The notes under the pieces: generated by a model
Told to the model about the DNA's origin: nothing
Database searches by the model: none
What the model saw: only the letters and a program-made list of their open reading frames with translations
Translations under genes and position numbers: made by a program
Assembly (NCBI RefSeq): GCF_026151205.1
Contig: NC_087074.1
Span: 14,283,167-14,347,166 of the forward strand
Reading direction: 5' to 3'
Source of the DNA: Bolinopsis microptera
Lineage: Eukaryota > Ctenophora > Tentaculata > Lobata > Bolinopsidae
DNA length: 64,000 nt
Shown: positions 46,429-58,906 of the stretch, in pieces
How the letters are laid out: every line of letters begins with the position of its first letter
Position numbering within the stretch: the stretch's first letter is position 1

Positions 46429-48264
46429 GGACAAAAGAGAATTCGTAGCGTAGCTTATGATTTCAGGAAATGTTAAGACTGACTGAGGACTGGTCTCTGA
46501 GGTCTGGTTTCAGTGACAGTGCCAGAGAGAGATACCGTGGCTGTTACTCCAGCCAAATAAGAGACACAAGTCCGTGCATGGTCCCCATTTTAACTTATAT
46601 TGTGAGATAAGAGATAAAGATGCTAAGACATTTTGTTTTGTTTCCAACTGCTGGCATTTATTTTTCTGTGTTTGAGTTTCGCTCTTGAAAAGAGTTTATG
46701 ATTATTGCATGATGATGAAATGGCTGGATAAAAAGTTTTTGTATGTTCATATTTTCAGCAATATTATTATGCGGTTCATCCGATTGCAAGGCTCAACAAA
46801 TCTTAGGGGGATTAGGCTTATTTTTAATATGTCCATGGTGACCTCAATTATTAAAACAATATTTTTGTAGTACATGCAGCTGCGAATAATCTGTCGGCTG
46901 GTTGGCAATTATTAGATATTAGTGTCAGTCCTTCAGCTTTAAATTTTATAAAGTTATTTGTTTGTTTTAATAAGCATGTTTTCAAAAAAGGTGAAACTAG
47001 GGTTTTAAGTTTGAAGATGCGGTTGTAGTATTCTTTTATTGTTCTGTATTTTATATGAACCCTCATTGTTTATTTTGTCATGATATTCACAGTTGGATTT
47101 TACTGTATATTTGTGACATATATTGTATTGTTTTCACCCTGTCAAAAAGTTTATAGGTTACATTTTCATTGTTGATGTTATGTTCCTATAATTTAAATGT
47201 TTTTAATTATCCTTTAACCGTTCATTTCATTTTGAGATCTAGAAAAATATCAAAATTTACGTTCATCTGGGGACCTCAGGCTAAGTTCACCGAAGGTCCG
47301 GCGTAGAGAGAGGCTATGGAGCCGTTCGATTACTTTACTTGCGGCCTTCAAACTGTCAATTTAGTTCACATTACTATAACACCCACTATAAATGTAATAA
47401 AAAGGGTAGCAAATAAAATTAAGAATAATCCAAAACGTGAATTCCTACTCATAATGCCAATTAAAGTAGTTAAAAAACGATTATTCACAGATTTTGATTT
47501 TGAGGTTGAAATGAAACGAATTCTCGACACCAACAAATCATTAGTCCAACAAAGAATCATTAGGATCCAGGAATCGTGCTGGTTACCACAAAAATTTACA
47601 GTTAATAAATGGACTTTGTTTAACTTAATACGACGACAATAAAAGCGTAATAACTTAACCGGCAATCGCGTCAACATTTGTGGTAAAAACTACCACCGAC
47701 CAAACTGGTTAATAATAATATCGTGGTTTGTGTTGTCTCATGTCATTGTCTGTAACATAAAAATGATAAAGCTTCGTCATTTATAATTATATTATTATAT
47801 GGTTTTCGCCGTATGAGTATCAATTTATAAAAATTCCCTGTTAAATCTTGACGCCGTTTGTATTAAATTTTGATGGTGCGAATTAAAAAAACCGAGTTTG
47901 TTTTTGTCGTGTGTTATACTTATACTATAGATTAAGATAATTAACTTCTCTTAAACGTGCCTCTCCGGTGCAAATTCCTAGCTGTAGATGAAAATAGTTT
48001 TAACGGATAAAAATAGTAATTAGTCCAGTTGTTTGAAATACATACGGTAACATGCACGGTTTCAGTTGAATTATTTTGTGTTGGTACAACATTACAACTT
48101 TACAAGTTGATGGTTTTGCTCATATAGCTGAGGTAACGCCAATCGAGCAAACAGTCAAGTTTAACTTTATAACCAAACGTTCATTTTGTATCTATCAGAA
48201 CTTATACCAACTCCAATTAGAATAGCCACACGACATCCCATCGGGTCACCAAGTACGCACTGGG
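46429..48264. other. Semaphorin 3' flank, no gene supported
   Basis: AT-rich sequence. A 108-codon plus-strand frame at 47316-47642 is Lys/Ile/Asn-rich and overlaps an antisense frame of similar length. I recognise neither and consider both probably non-coding. Confidence 0.5.
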
Positions 48265-48479
48265 GAGACGTACTAAATCACTCTACAGTCGATCTTCGAG
48301 ATTGTTCTAAAAAGGCCCCCGACAGTTGAAACCAACTTCAATCGATGTATTTTCGGACGCTGATTCCGAATCACCCCCCCCCCATGACATAGGGTTAAAA
48401 TGCTCCCCTGACGAGATATAGGCGAAAAACTGTCTCGATCACGTGATATGACCGTATAAGGAAGTTAGTCTAATTTCTC

Positions 48480-48562
48480 GTTAGGGTTAGGGTTTCAGCA
48501 TATGCTTTTGTTAAGGATTGGGTTAGGGTTAGGGTTGGGATCAGATAAGAGGGTTAGGGTTT
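48480..48562 (+). repeat. Interstitial TTAGGG telomere-like repeats
   Basis: Short runs of GTTAGGGTTAGGG occur at about 48482-48498, 48520-48538 and 48549-48563, separated by unrelated bases. Weakly similar inverted flanks (AAATCACTCTACAGTCGA near 48280 and its degenerate complement near 48620) suggest the patch may sit inside a small inverted-repeat element. Confidence 0.7.
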
Positions 48563-49027
48563 CGAATAGTCGTTCAAGGCCAGCTAGAGAACGGGTTGAA
48601 AAAGTCACGTGACAGTCGAGTGTAGAGTGATTAATTATCATCCCGCACTGGGCCCTGCTGGGGGTGTTTCAACTTCTAGACTCGTGTCCATACTTCTAGT
48701 GTTCCTATTGTTCATTTTGTACCGAGTACGGCTACGCTTTCCTTTAAGTTAAACCATGTCTTTAAGTTAAACCATGTAAGATGTAAATCAGAGAGAGAGA
48801 CACAGTACCGACCGACACATATTTCCAAACTTAAACTTTTAGTTTGCCAACTATTTCAATTTTTACAGTAAATAAAAGAATAAATATCAAACACTGCTAA
48901 TACAGCTTGAGCTAACATATTATACCGATCTGAGATAAGGATCAGAATATTACTGCAAAAACTGTGTGATATCATATTTCATTTTTAGTGTTAAACCAGG
49001 TTGAAACTAAGAGTAAGACTGTTAAAG

Positions 49028-49110
49028 ATATGATACAGTTGTTATTTTATCATTAGTGGCGGCGAGAGTATTATAAGACAGTTGTTATTTTATCATTAGT
49101 GGCGGCGCCT
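49028..49110. repeat. Direct repeat of about 35 bp
   Basis: ACAGTTGTTATTTTATCATT followed by AGTGGCGGCG occurs twice, about 48 bp apart. A small tandem duplication. Confidence 0.8.
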
Positions 49111-49698
49111 ACTTTAGTTATATCATTTTTTACAGTTATATCATTTTTCATTCTGATTTTACGGTTCATTAGTAAGATTTAGTCATTTTTTCTCATAGGT
49201 GTTTTTATAATTCTTTGAAGGAGAGAAAAAAAGATTTTCCTTAATAAATTAAAATATATAATTTTAACTGTCTTTGCCTGCTCGTCATTATCCTCAAACT
49301 CATGAAAAACCAAATAATGGTGTTCAAAACTTTTAAGTATATAATTATAACCAATAACTATACAGTCAACAGTGTCACTTACAGTATTGTAGTTGTACCA
49401 CTAAAATGAAGAGTAAAGACGATATATACCCTGAACAAGTTCAAGGCAGTACATAACACTTGCACTAACAGCTTGATAGCGTTCTACGTTGTACTTGTAG
49501 GTTTATAATTAATAGCCTATCATGTATCAACTAGACGCGCGCCGAGTTCGACTCGTCGACGGTCTTGTCTAATATTTGAAACAAATATTTTACGAGTATC
49601 ACCCGTTAACGCTCTAAGGCTACGCACTCCTAATAACTCCTTTAACACTGCTTTTGGTTACAGTTACACCGGGGTAAACGAAAATTCTCTGTTGGAAT

Positions 49699-49919
49699 GG
49701 GGCCGTTCACATATTACGTAATTAATTTTTGGTCAATTTTTAACCGCCCTCCCCCTCCGTAATCATTTTTACACATAGCTATTGTGTTAAAATAACACTA
49801 GCGTAATCATTTTTACACATAGCTAGCTATATTGTGTCAAAATTACACTTATAAGTTATAGCGTAATCATTTGGAAACCCCCTCCCCCTCGGCTGATTAC
49901 GTAATATGTGAACGACCTC
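49699..49919. mobile_element. MITE with GTTCACATATTACGTAAT termini (221 bp)
   Basis: Inverted ends CGTTCACATATTACGTAAT, starting G(G/A)GG(C/T), are flanked by AAT on both sides (49696-49698 and 49920-49922), a possible 3-bp target duplication as in PIF/Harbinger elements. The interior has two to three copies of a 40-60 bp repeat (GCGTAATCATTTTTACACAT). The superfamily is inferred from ends and duplication length only. Confidence 0.75.
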
Positions 49920-50442
49920 AATGGGCTGGTAGCAAGAGTTAATAATTTGTAGTTGTATTTATCAACTAATTGTCAGCTATTTATTAACAATTTAACAACT
50001 ATTTATCAACTATTTATCAACTGCTATATCTACGCGTTGGCGCCTGGCAGTGGAGATACTCGATAATATCTTGACAGGTGAGATCAGATCTATAATTTAG
50101 CTGATTCAGCTCAAGGAACCCAAGGTAAGTAGTATCTCACTAGAATAAGGTCTCGTATTTGTTGCGTCCGATAACTTCTGACTCTGTAGCATGTAGAAAT
50201 GTTAAGTCTGACTAAATTTTGGCTTATACTTGACACTGTATGGTATTCAGGTAAAACTTCTTGGCAACATATTAAACTTTTTGTAAATCACACCTCGGTC
50301 TTGATCATGAATTATAAATTCGCACAATGCCGAGACAGGGTAAAATATGTAAACTTGAATTTATTATATAGTTGACGTGCGATGAAAGAATTTTAATGTT
50401 AGGTTAAAATTGATACTCGTTTTATCAATTTTTAACTACATA

Positions 50443-50796
50443 CCTTATCGGTCATATAAATTATCACGGACATTACTTTCACGCTGAAGACCTTAGCGTG
50501 AATAATCATGTCCGTGAAAATAATGTCTGTGGCATTAAGGTCCGTGAATAATAAAATTTGGTAATTATTTCCATTAATTTTAGTGTGTGTGTCCCTACAT
50601 ATGCATAGATAATTTAGATATGTGTTTAGCCGATTACTATATTAGCTTATTAGTATAACTAATACTATACTAGGACAAATATAATCACTCCTCAGTCACA
50701 TTCTAATTCTATAGCGTGGTCATTAGCGTGAATAATTATGTCCGTGAAAAATTTGGTCCGCAAAAAACTTGTCCGTGACAATTATGTTCGATAAGG
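50443..50796. mobile_element. CCTTATCG-ended inverted-repeat element, diverged
   Basis: Ends CCTTATCGG and CGATAAGG, with many internal GTCCGTGA/TCACGGAC and TAGCGTGAATAAT motifs in both orientations. It shares terminus design and GTCCGT-type subterminal motifs with the pogo-like element at 52883. No coding content. The left flank is TA; the right duplication is lost or mutated. Confidence 0.7.
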
Positions 50797-51004
50797 AATG
50801 TGTTTTCTAAATGCATCATTATTGATGATTATTTTCACAATCGTAGCATGTTTTCACTTCCATTGCCGCGATTGTCATACATTTTTCATTTATTTCATTA
50901 GTTCAAATTAACTACCAATGATACATTTTATGCATTTGTACGAAACCGGCTTCTTCTTAAGTTTCTTCCTTTTAAGAGTGCAAGTGCAGTGCCCTTGTGA
51001 GGGA

Positions 51005-51335
51005 TTATTAATATTTGTATTATATATTTGTTAAGATTAAACTTGGTCATTAGAACCACCCGAGCACCGTTTCGGTTTACAATCAAATCTAACCCTTTGA
51101 ATAATGGAGGTAGAAACAATCATTATTTGTATTATATATTTGTTAAGATTAAACTTGGTCATTAGAACCACCCGAGCACCGTTTCGGTTTACAATCAAAT
51201 CTAACCCTTTGAATAATGGAGGTAAAAACAATCATTATTTGTATAATATATTTGTTAAGATTAAACCACCCGAGCACCGTTTCGGTTTACATAATTACAA
51301 TCAAATCTAACCCTTTGAATGATGGAGGTAAAAAC
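51005..51335. repeat. 109-bp tandem repeat, three copies
   Basis: Two near-identical 109-bp copies, with AACTTGGTCATTAGAACCAC and GAGCACCGTTTCGGTTTACA as internal landmarks, and a third copy with a small deletion near its start and a few inserted bases. Confidence 0.9.
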
Positions 51336-51675
51336 AATAAACACCATTACCAGAGACTATATGACATATGGTACCATTAACAGTCTTTACTTTTACTTTG
51401 GTATACAAATAAATTATACGCTGCAGCCTGTTGTCAAGAGTTTGCTTAAACGTTTTCTTTTAACTTTACGTTTTTTCTAGCCATGAACACTTTTGACAAT
51501 GGTCAATCAAAGTAAAAAACGTGGCGGCACGATGTCAGTACGTCCTAGGAATCAATCGACCTGGATTCATTTGATATTAAATCACATACATCTATAGATA
51601 TAAAACATTAACTTAAATAGTAAATACCCGCTGTCAAGATTTGTTTAAACGTTTTCTTTGAGCTTTACTTTTTAT

Positions 51676-52113
51676 CATAGTTGGTTCGTGCGTCAATTTT
51701 TCGGGAAAAGTACGTAAAGTGCGTTTGAATTATTTCGTGCGTTAAAAGTGCGTTTAAGTACGTTTACCGTTGAATTCACCACATTTTCTGTAGACTGTAG
51801 CAGTAGAGACAAACAATTAAAACACATGAATAACGTTCTTAAAGATTACATAGCGAATAAATTACATTTATTTCTTTTACATTTTATAGTTTCACGCACA
51901 CAGGCATTCCAAAAATAGCTACTGTAAGGCTCACCAATGACAGTTTATATGAAATCTTGGAAATAACACTGTCTGATGTTTTGAACTGTGTATTCAAAAA
52001 TGAAAAAACCGCAAATGGCCCAGCGAGGGTAGGTAAAAGTGCGTTTTACGTTTTTTCGTACGTTAAGTGCGTTATGTTTTAAAAGTACGTTAAGTGCGCA
52101 CGAACCAACTATG
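51676..52113. mobile_element. hAT-like MITE (438 bp) with 8-bp target duplication
   Basis: Inverted ends CATAGTTGGTTCGTGCG are flanked by the perfect direct repeat CTTTTTAT (51668-51675 and 52114-52121). Subterminal AAGTGCGTT/AGTACGTT motifs occur in both orientations. There is no transposase. The 8-bp duplication and CA...TG ends support hAT. Confidence 0.88.
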
Positions 52114-52336
52114 CTTTTTATCAAGCCATCATTACTTTTGTCTTTGACAATGGTTATTGGTTACTGTTAATCAAAGTCAAAGATGTGGCGGCCTGATTTT
52201 GGTGGCTGTGATCCTGGAATCGTGTCATATTAAGTTATTTTAAAAGTTAAATTAAATGGTTGAGTGTTAATTCATCACAATGCTGAACATTTGGTGGCCT
52301 AGATCAGCAAGACATCAGCAAGACACAATTTATAAT

Positions 52337-52868
52337 CTAAGATGGCAAGTACGTACGGTACAGGGCTTTAAGTACGTACGGTACAGCTACTTTTAAAGGT
52401 ACGTACCGTACAGGCACTGTAAGGTACAATTTTTTCAAATTTTTAGAATTAACTTCAGTGAATTACTTGCAATTTTTGATTAGTATTATCATCATAATTT
52501 TTGAGATAGAAGTCGAAAAGAAACACAGTGGTTAAAACAATAAAAGATTTAAGAGGAAAATTTGTGTACCAGATCGCTCTTAACCGGTACTACACTACTA
52601 CTACTTGTAATTATCGTTAAACTCGAAGCTTCATCCTTTTGTTGCAGTATGCGAACACCAGCTTTTCAGCTAGCTCAGGTCGCAACCTTAATCTACGCTT
52701 GTCCATTATATACTCGTAGTCCCTAAAATTGGTCTCACAAATTGACGAAGAACTTAAAACACTGAAATCCATTGCTAGCAACTGGATTTGTACCTTTCAG
52801 CCTACTTTATTAAGTACGTACCGCACAGCTAATTTAAAGGTACGTACCGTACGTACTTGCCATCTTAG
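52337..52868. mobile_element. hAT-like deletion derivative (532 bp) with transposase C-terminus
   Basis: Inverted ends CTAAGATGGCAAGTACGTAC are flanked by the perfect 8-bp duplication TTTATAAT (52329-52336 and 52869-52876). On the minus strand about 52765-52617 reads ...ETNFRDYEYIMDKRRLRLRP then ELAEKLVFAYCNKR and a stop, which I recognise as the C-terminal dimerisation region of a hAT transposase. It is an internally deleted copy of an autonomous hAT. Subterminal GTACGTACSGTAC motifs occur at both ends. Confidence 0.88.
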
Positions 52869-52882
52869 TTTATAATGTACTA

Positions 52883-53762
52883 CCTTATCGGACCTTATTT
52901 GAACGGACATTACTTGAACGCTGGAGGCCCTAGCGTTCATCTTAATGTCCGTTCAAATAAAGTCCGTTCAATTAATGTCCGTCCAAGTTAAAGTCCGTTG
53001 AAATTTTTTCAAAAATTTTTCCATTTCGAACTTTTTGTCCAGAATATTGTGCCGTAAGTTAACGACGGAAAGTTTCTCCTTGGTCTGCTGGAGGCACAGA
53101 AAACTCTACTAGTATATGATGTTTTCAAGGGTCACTTGGCGGAAAAAAGTCAACAAAATTATGGCACTCAACAACATAGTTCATGAGCTAGTCCCCGCCA
53201 ACATGACAAACTTGTTCCAGCCTCTAGATATTACGGTAAATCGTGTTGCCAAGGACATTGTCCGACGTTGTTATAGTTCATATTACTGAGGGGAGGTAAT
53301 GAAACAGTGCCAGGAAAGCTCTACGTGATGTTATGGTTAACTTAAAGTTGTCTAAGATAAAACCACTTCACGCCGAATGGCTTGTAAAAGTTAACAAAGA
53401 AATGCAGGACCGGGGTAGTTTGATAAAAAAAGGTTTCCACATAAAGCTAGAAATCACTGATGCTTGTTTAAGCATGGACTATTTCATGCACGAAAACCCA
53501 TTTAATGAAGATGATATGTGATATTAGACACTGATCATGTACACATATTTTAACATTTTTACTGCTTAATGACTGCTTTTCTTACTTACTGTATGAAAAA
53601 TGGATTAAAAAATCATTTGCTGAAATTAAAAAAAGTCAAAAAATTGAAAAAAATTCGGATTTTTTATGGTTTTGAATGCCTTCGAGCGTTCATATTATTA
53701 TTAATGTCCGTTCACAATTATGTCCGTTCATGTAATGTCCGTCCAAATAAGGTCCGATAAGG
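52883..53762. mobile_element. Pogo/Tigger-like element remnant (880 bp)
   Basis: Inverted ends of about 30 bp beginning CCTTATCGGACCTTATTTG are flanked by TA on both sides, the Tc1/mariner/pogo target. Subterminal AATGTCCGTTCAAATAA-type repeats. The plus strand keeps the C-terminal part of a DDE transposase: LLVYDVFKGH (putative second catalytic Asp), VPANMTNLFQPLDITVN, and LKLSKIKPLHAEWLV. The N-terminal half is missing. Confidence 0.85.
53085..53521 (+). pseudogene. Pogo/Tigger-type transposase C-terminal fragment
   Basis: The segment LLVYDVFKGHLAEK is out of frame by one base with VNKIMALNNIVHELVPANMT; the break lies in the A-run near 53142-53147. The frame then hits TGA after CYSSYY and resumes as VNLKLSKIKPLHAEWLVKVN to the stop at 53519-53521. 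These blocks match the order seen in jerky/Tigger DDE transposases (from memory of the family). It is clearly non-functional: N-terminal DNA-binding and first catalytic segments are absent, and the rest carries a frameshift and stops. Confidence 0.8.
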
Positions 53763-53946
53763 TATATCTTTTGATTGAAGTTCCCTCGACAGATTGCACG
53801 CGTCTTTGTACGTGTCTTCTCCAAGCAAGGAGCAGTGACATGAGTGATGAGCCGTTAGAACTTTAAAAGTGTTTTAAATTCACAAATGTACAAAGTTTTC
53901 CTTTAATACTAAATTAAAATAAGGGAGGCAAAACTAATCGTTTAGA

Positions 53947-55262
53947 ATGTTGGATGATACTGTTCCACTTTACGATGAGGAGGGATATAACAACGTGACT
54001 TCAGTCCCCCATGAGAGTTCTTTCTACGCATTCTTCCTCCTCACTGGAAATTGCATAGGTATGAGCTGTTACTTTTTAGTTTTTATGTTACCCTGACATT
54101 CATAGCGAAACTTGTGAATTGAAAAATATTGGAATAAACCAAAATTTGAAGTTAAACATCAATAAGATTTTACAATTGTCCATTTGATCTCATTAAGTCA
54201 TTACACTATTACACAATTATATTACCAGGTTTGGTTGGGAACACATTTGTCATATACGCCTCAATGAGATACGATGCTTTTGGTATGGACTATGCAACCG
54301 TCCATCTCATCCAACAACTGGCAGCAGCAGACTTGATCTTCATCATAATGTACCTGGTGCCAATGATGGTGACTCATCTGGCTCACGGCTGGATCCTCGG
54401 AGAAACCCTATGTGTGGTTACAGGAATGTTCTGTTCGGTACCAGTGCTAGCGAATATTAATTTCATCCTCGCTGTTTCCATACACAGGTACGCCAGGTGT
54501 AAGTTTCCTCTAGATATAGCTTGGTTGAATAAGAAGAGAGTCAGATATCTTTGCCTGGGACTCTGGATATACTCCTGCCTCTTCATTGTTTACGTCTATA
54601 TTTCGAAAGCGAAGGTTTCATTTCAACCCAAACTAGGAGGATGTCAGTTCAACTTTTCCACCTCAGTCTGGAATTTACTCGTTATTTTATTCACCACGGT
54701 GGTTCCTTTCCTTGTTATCTTAACACTGAACGTGGGGTTGTGGCTATTTGTCCGGAATGTGGTTAAGAAGACGAGGAGAAGGTCAGGGTGTGTGGATTGT
54801 TCAGATAAACGAAACAAGAAGAACTCAAAGTGTCGGACGAGTCACCAAGCTCTTGTTATGACGTCTTGTATCACTGCTTTCTTCATCGTCTGCTGGTTCC
54901 CAACTCTTATCAGATTTGTTCTGTCAGCAGTTATAGGAGAGGAGAACATTCCCACTTTTCTAGAGAGGATAAGGTATGTTTATTTCGTCGGGACCTACGG
55001 GAACCCCATCCTTTACACCACCGTAAGCAAGAAGTTCCGCAACTTCTTGTGGCAACACTTGAGGAGGATGTTTAGGGAGAAATGTTCTGAAGAAGCTGCA
55101 ACACATTCTCTAGCGTCATTACAACACCACACATTGAGGTCACCTCTCCCCGGTTTTATGAGAAGAAATGGTGCTGATACTCGGTCCTTGAAGGGGACCC
55201 CTCCTGCTGATAGAAAACGAGATTTACTTAGTCCTCTACCTCCCAGATGTAGAAGCAGGTAG
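53947..55262 (+). CDS. Rhodopsin-class (class A) G-protein-coupled receptor
   Basis: Two exons, 53947-54058 and 54229-55262 (GT-AG, phase 1), giving 381 residues. The extracellular N-terminus is short with an N-glycosylation site (NNVT). Class A landmarks in order: GLVGN in TM1, LAAADL in TM2, a Cys in ETLC before TM3, IHRYARC at the end of TM3 in place of DRY, GGC in extracellular loop 2 for the disulfide, a Lys/Arg-rich third loop (KKTRRRSG), CWFP in TM6, and NPILY in TM7 followed by an amphipathic helix 8 (KKFRNFLWQHLRR). The tail is about 70 residues and Arg/Ser/Pro-rich. The intron falls inside TM1, just before GLVGN. The ligand cannot be inferred; a peptide receptor is possible. AATAAA at 55286 suggests a very short 3' UTR. 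It is paralogous to the copy at 58907. Confidence 0.9.
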
Positions 55263-55285
55263 TTGGGAATCAGACAAATTAGTGA

Positions 55286-55291
55286 AATAAA
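55286..55291 (+). terminator. Polyadenylation signal of the first GPCR gene
   Basis: AATAAA 24 bases after the stop codon. Confidence 0.45.
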
Positions 55292-55312
55292 AGATGTTGA
55301 GAATTTTGGTTC

Positions 55313-55457
55313 TTTTGCGATAGTCTAAACGCGATGGTTAGCCCTAGTTAGCCCTAGTTAGCGCTAGATTGTGCTAGCTATCGAAAGGTAACGCTAGTTA
55401 GCGCTAACTGCATTCCGCAATAACCATTAACCATCGCTTTGAGACTATCGCAAAACA
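55313..55457. mobile_element. Small inverted-repeat element (about 145 bp)
   Basis: Ends TTTTGCGATAGTCT and AGACTATCGCAAAA, extending inward through CGATGGTTA, with a GTTAGC(G/C)CTAG-rich palindromic interior. No target duplication is clear. Confidence 0.7.
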
Positions 55458-55906
55458 ACCATAATGTTTGCGTGGTTTAAGTTTAACTTTTATCACATAC
55501 ACAACTCATTAATTATGAAGTTCAGCAAAACGCTCGATAACCTAGTTGTTCTGATACTTTTATTACAAAATATTCAAGATATTATAGACTAAAAGAAATG
55601 TTGAATGATGCAATCAATCTCAGTGGAGGTAAAAAGGGGAACGTATTCTCGACGTTATTTGCTTTATTCACTTGGTTGTGTTTGTACTAACAATTGTGCT
55701 GTGTTTGCATTTCTTTATAGTGAAGACTTTTGCTGCTTTGTTATCGTGTTCGTACACGTGCTCTGTAGTCTGTATCAGTATGTGCTTTATGGAAAATATT
55801 GTTTCATTCTTAAAACAAAATATATACTGATGTTCAAAAATTCCAATGTAGCCCAGCCCGGCTGTTCAATGTGCCTGATACTTCCAAAAATTTAAAAAGT
55901 TTGTTT

Positions 55907-56043
55907 CATTGTGATATTTAGTTGAGAGCATTACAGCTCTCGACAGAACTAATGAACTTGGAAAAAATGGGACAAGGCAAATATTTTCCCAGGTATTTGC
56001 CTTGCATCATGTGGTACCTGGTAAAAAACTAAATATCACAATG
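55907..56043. mobile_element. Inverted-repeat element (137 bp)
   Basis: Perfect 17-bp terminal inverted repeats, CATTGTGATATTTAGTT, with a second nested inversion (AAGGCAAATATTT / AGGTATTTGCCTT). No coding content. Confidence 0.75.
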
Positions 56044-56159
56044 TCCTTAAGAATTCAGCCAATATATTTAATATGTTTACAGATTAGCCGACCAAGTTGG
56101 CTTATACCGTTGCAGTATTGTGTCAGAGTGAGCTTCAACATCATTATCCACTTTGCAGT

Positions 56160-56420
56160 GACATAATGTTGCCTGTTGGCGCCCCCCCCCCCCCCCGCCG
56201 AAAATGCGCCCCCTTGTTGGCGCCCCCTCCCCAGTTGGCACCCCTCCCTAAAATTGAACAACTTAGGTGATTTTAGAGGATACACCGGTAAAATCTCTAA
56301 AAAAGTGTGTTTCTAGAGCAAAACGCGCAGTTTTGCTAGTACCTCAGTTAAGGTTTTCAAAATTGTCCCACATTCATACGACGATTTTGCGCCCCCTAAG
56401 ATGGCGCCCCTCCCCCCACT
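56160..56420. repeat. GCGCCCC-rich degenerate repeats and C14 tract
   Basis: Repeated TTGGCGCCCC-like blocks at 56176-56250 and again at 56388-56420, with an uninterrupted run of 14 C at 56182-56195. It stands out sharply from its AT-rich surroundings. Confidence 0.7.
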
Positions 56421-58906
56421 GCCACTTTGTATCAATTCACAATTGCAGTAATTGTCATTATAGTTCAAAAAACGCACAGCAAGAACTTTTAAAACTTATT
56501 AAGTATTTTGATTTCCACAGCAGTTTATTTATTTCATACAGCCGATAAAGTAAAAGTAAATAATTGTATTAACTATCTTAATTTGCTCAACTAATTGCAA
56601 TGTTCATCAATCATTTAAATACTCGTGATTAATAATTTGGTCATATGTTTTGTATAATTTGTCTCAAACTGTACTTAATTACATTATAAGAAAATTTAAT
56701 TAAGAAAATTTAACTACCGAACTGAAGGTATAACTGAATATTCAACCTTTTAAAGAAATTTTGCCGAACCGTTCAACAACTTGTCCTACAGGCTATAAAA
56801 ATGTTTAGATATCAAAAAATGTCATATCAATTTCCAATGGTCAACTCTTTCTGTCGATAAATTTTACCGGTAATTTGTATTGTACTACACATTTACTTTA
56901 AGATGAATAATTATCATTGTCAATTATTTAAGATAGTTACGCTAACTCTAAGTATAGCAGTACTAAGCAGTAAGCAGTAACCACAGAATAGCTTGTACAA
57001 ACATTGTACAGAATTTATATAGCTGATTCTAACATGAGCATTGTCAATTTGTGTCATGAGCTTCTGACAGGTGCGCTCTTTTTCCAACAGCTGTAATTAG
57101 TTCTTGAGTTTTAGCCGAACGCCTATTGTCACTGACCAGTTTTAGATATTACTAATTCGTTGGTTTTATTTCATGTCTCAGTAACAATGACAGGTTACAA
57201 TTACCTGTTTACAGACTATAAGTATTATAGTATAACTGTTGCATATCATCTGTCTGGAGCATGAAGACGAATAATCGCTCCATTACAAAGTATGCAGTAC
57301 AAACCACAGCAGAATGGGTAGATTTATTAGTCTTTCATATTTATTCACCAGCTGGTCGGCTTTAAAGTTGGCAAATGGCAGATGACAGAACGTTACTAAA
57401 TTTCTGCCCTGTTTCTGAGGTGTAAGGACTGGAGTCGCTTTGTTTTTCAAGCCAGCTGCTGATCTAAAATACCAATTTCTAGGTCACTTGCAGCACTTGT
57501 CCTTCGTCAGTTAAGTACTAAACTGCTAAAATAGAAAAACTTTGCAATTTGTGGAACTGAAGTCTGAACTCTCGCATATTAGTACTTCATACTTGCTTTA
57601 TGAAATTCGTGAAATTCGATTAACTTCAAGATCCTTTCATTATATTTTGATCACTGTTTTAGTGGGAATAGAAAAATTGAATAGTCGAAAGTAAAAGAAT
57701 TTTCGGTCGTTACCTACTACCTAGTTCATTTTTAACTTTGTTCAAGGAAATTATCATTAATTATTGTACAATTAGTCGATTGCGCACGCTCACCAATTAA
57801 TCCAGCAAATTTGTCATTAAACGAGCAGTATATCAGATACCATATCTCACGGGATAAAAGTTAATGTGGTAATTTGTTCAGTTATAACCAGACCGTACCG
57901 TGGTTAATCCTACATTAGTAATATATTAATATAGCATTGCACTATGTGCATGTGGGAGTAAACTGACATTTACTGTATATATAGTAGTACACTTACACTT
58001 ATTATACAACTGAAGTGTAATTAGTAGCAGCGCCGTTATTATCACTAATCGCACTCTTCGGTTTTTTAGGCCGGTGTTAGGCATAATAGGCAAGTGTGTA
58101 CGATAATGTTTAATATTGAAACTCACTCGCCAAACTCGTTCGCTTGATTATTGCAGTACAAGGTCGTAATATTATCGTATACTGTTACAGTATTGATCTT
58201 GGCTAAGAATAATTCTGCATCTCTATATTATTGTATATTGACGTTTCCTATAATATTAGTGATATGAGCTTTATTAATATTACCACACTTTTAACGGCAA
58301 CTGATTTTAGATAACATTAGCTAAGTATACAATAAACCGAAACGCATTTCATAAACGGAAACAATAGATACAAGATAATTCAAATTAATGCAAACCGCGA
58401 CCTCGCAAAATCCGCAGTTTTGGTTTTATTTTTATCTAGACAAAAAAGTGCATTTTTCGATGCGTTCTATTTGAATCTTGACTGACTAGTTGGTAGTTGG
58501 ACTTTTTCTATCAATATCATTCCTATCGGTACGTGATGTGTCCAAGATCATACAAACTAGAGACGAATAGTATGATCTCTTAATTAGCGAGTCTACATTT
58601 TAATCCCGTATACTTATAGCAAACTATGGTCAAATCAAGCTGAAAAATTAAAATGTTCATGTTTTGCATTTTGCAACCTAATAAAGGTGGTATGATAATT
58701 ATATATAATATAATGTTAGAAACAAATTTGTTTTAAGGGCGCCTGGAGAAAATATGCTCTTTTAATTCCATGCTTTGAATTGAATGTTTTAATTCTTTAT
58801 TTTCCATCTATCAATCAACTCAATAATTATATAATTAAATTGGATACTTGTATATGATTAACAATTCCATTACCAGCTCAGAGTAGTGTAAAAATGTGAC
58901 TAAACA
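56421..58906. other. Intergenic between the two GPCR genes
   Basis: AT-rich, with no gene, RNA or clear repeat recognised over about 2.5 kb. Confidence 0.6.

Noticed and set aside
47316-47642. 108-codon frame downstream of the semaphorin
   Set aside because: AT-driven composition, overlapping antisense frame of equal length, no recognised motif or splice context.
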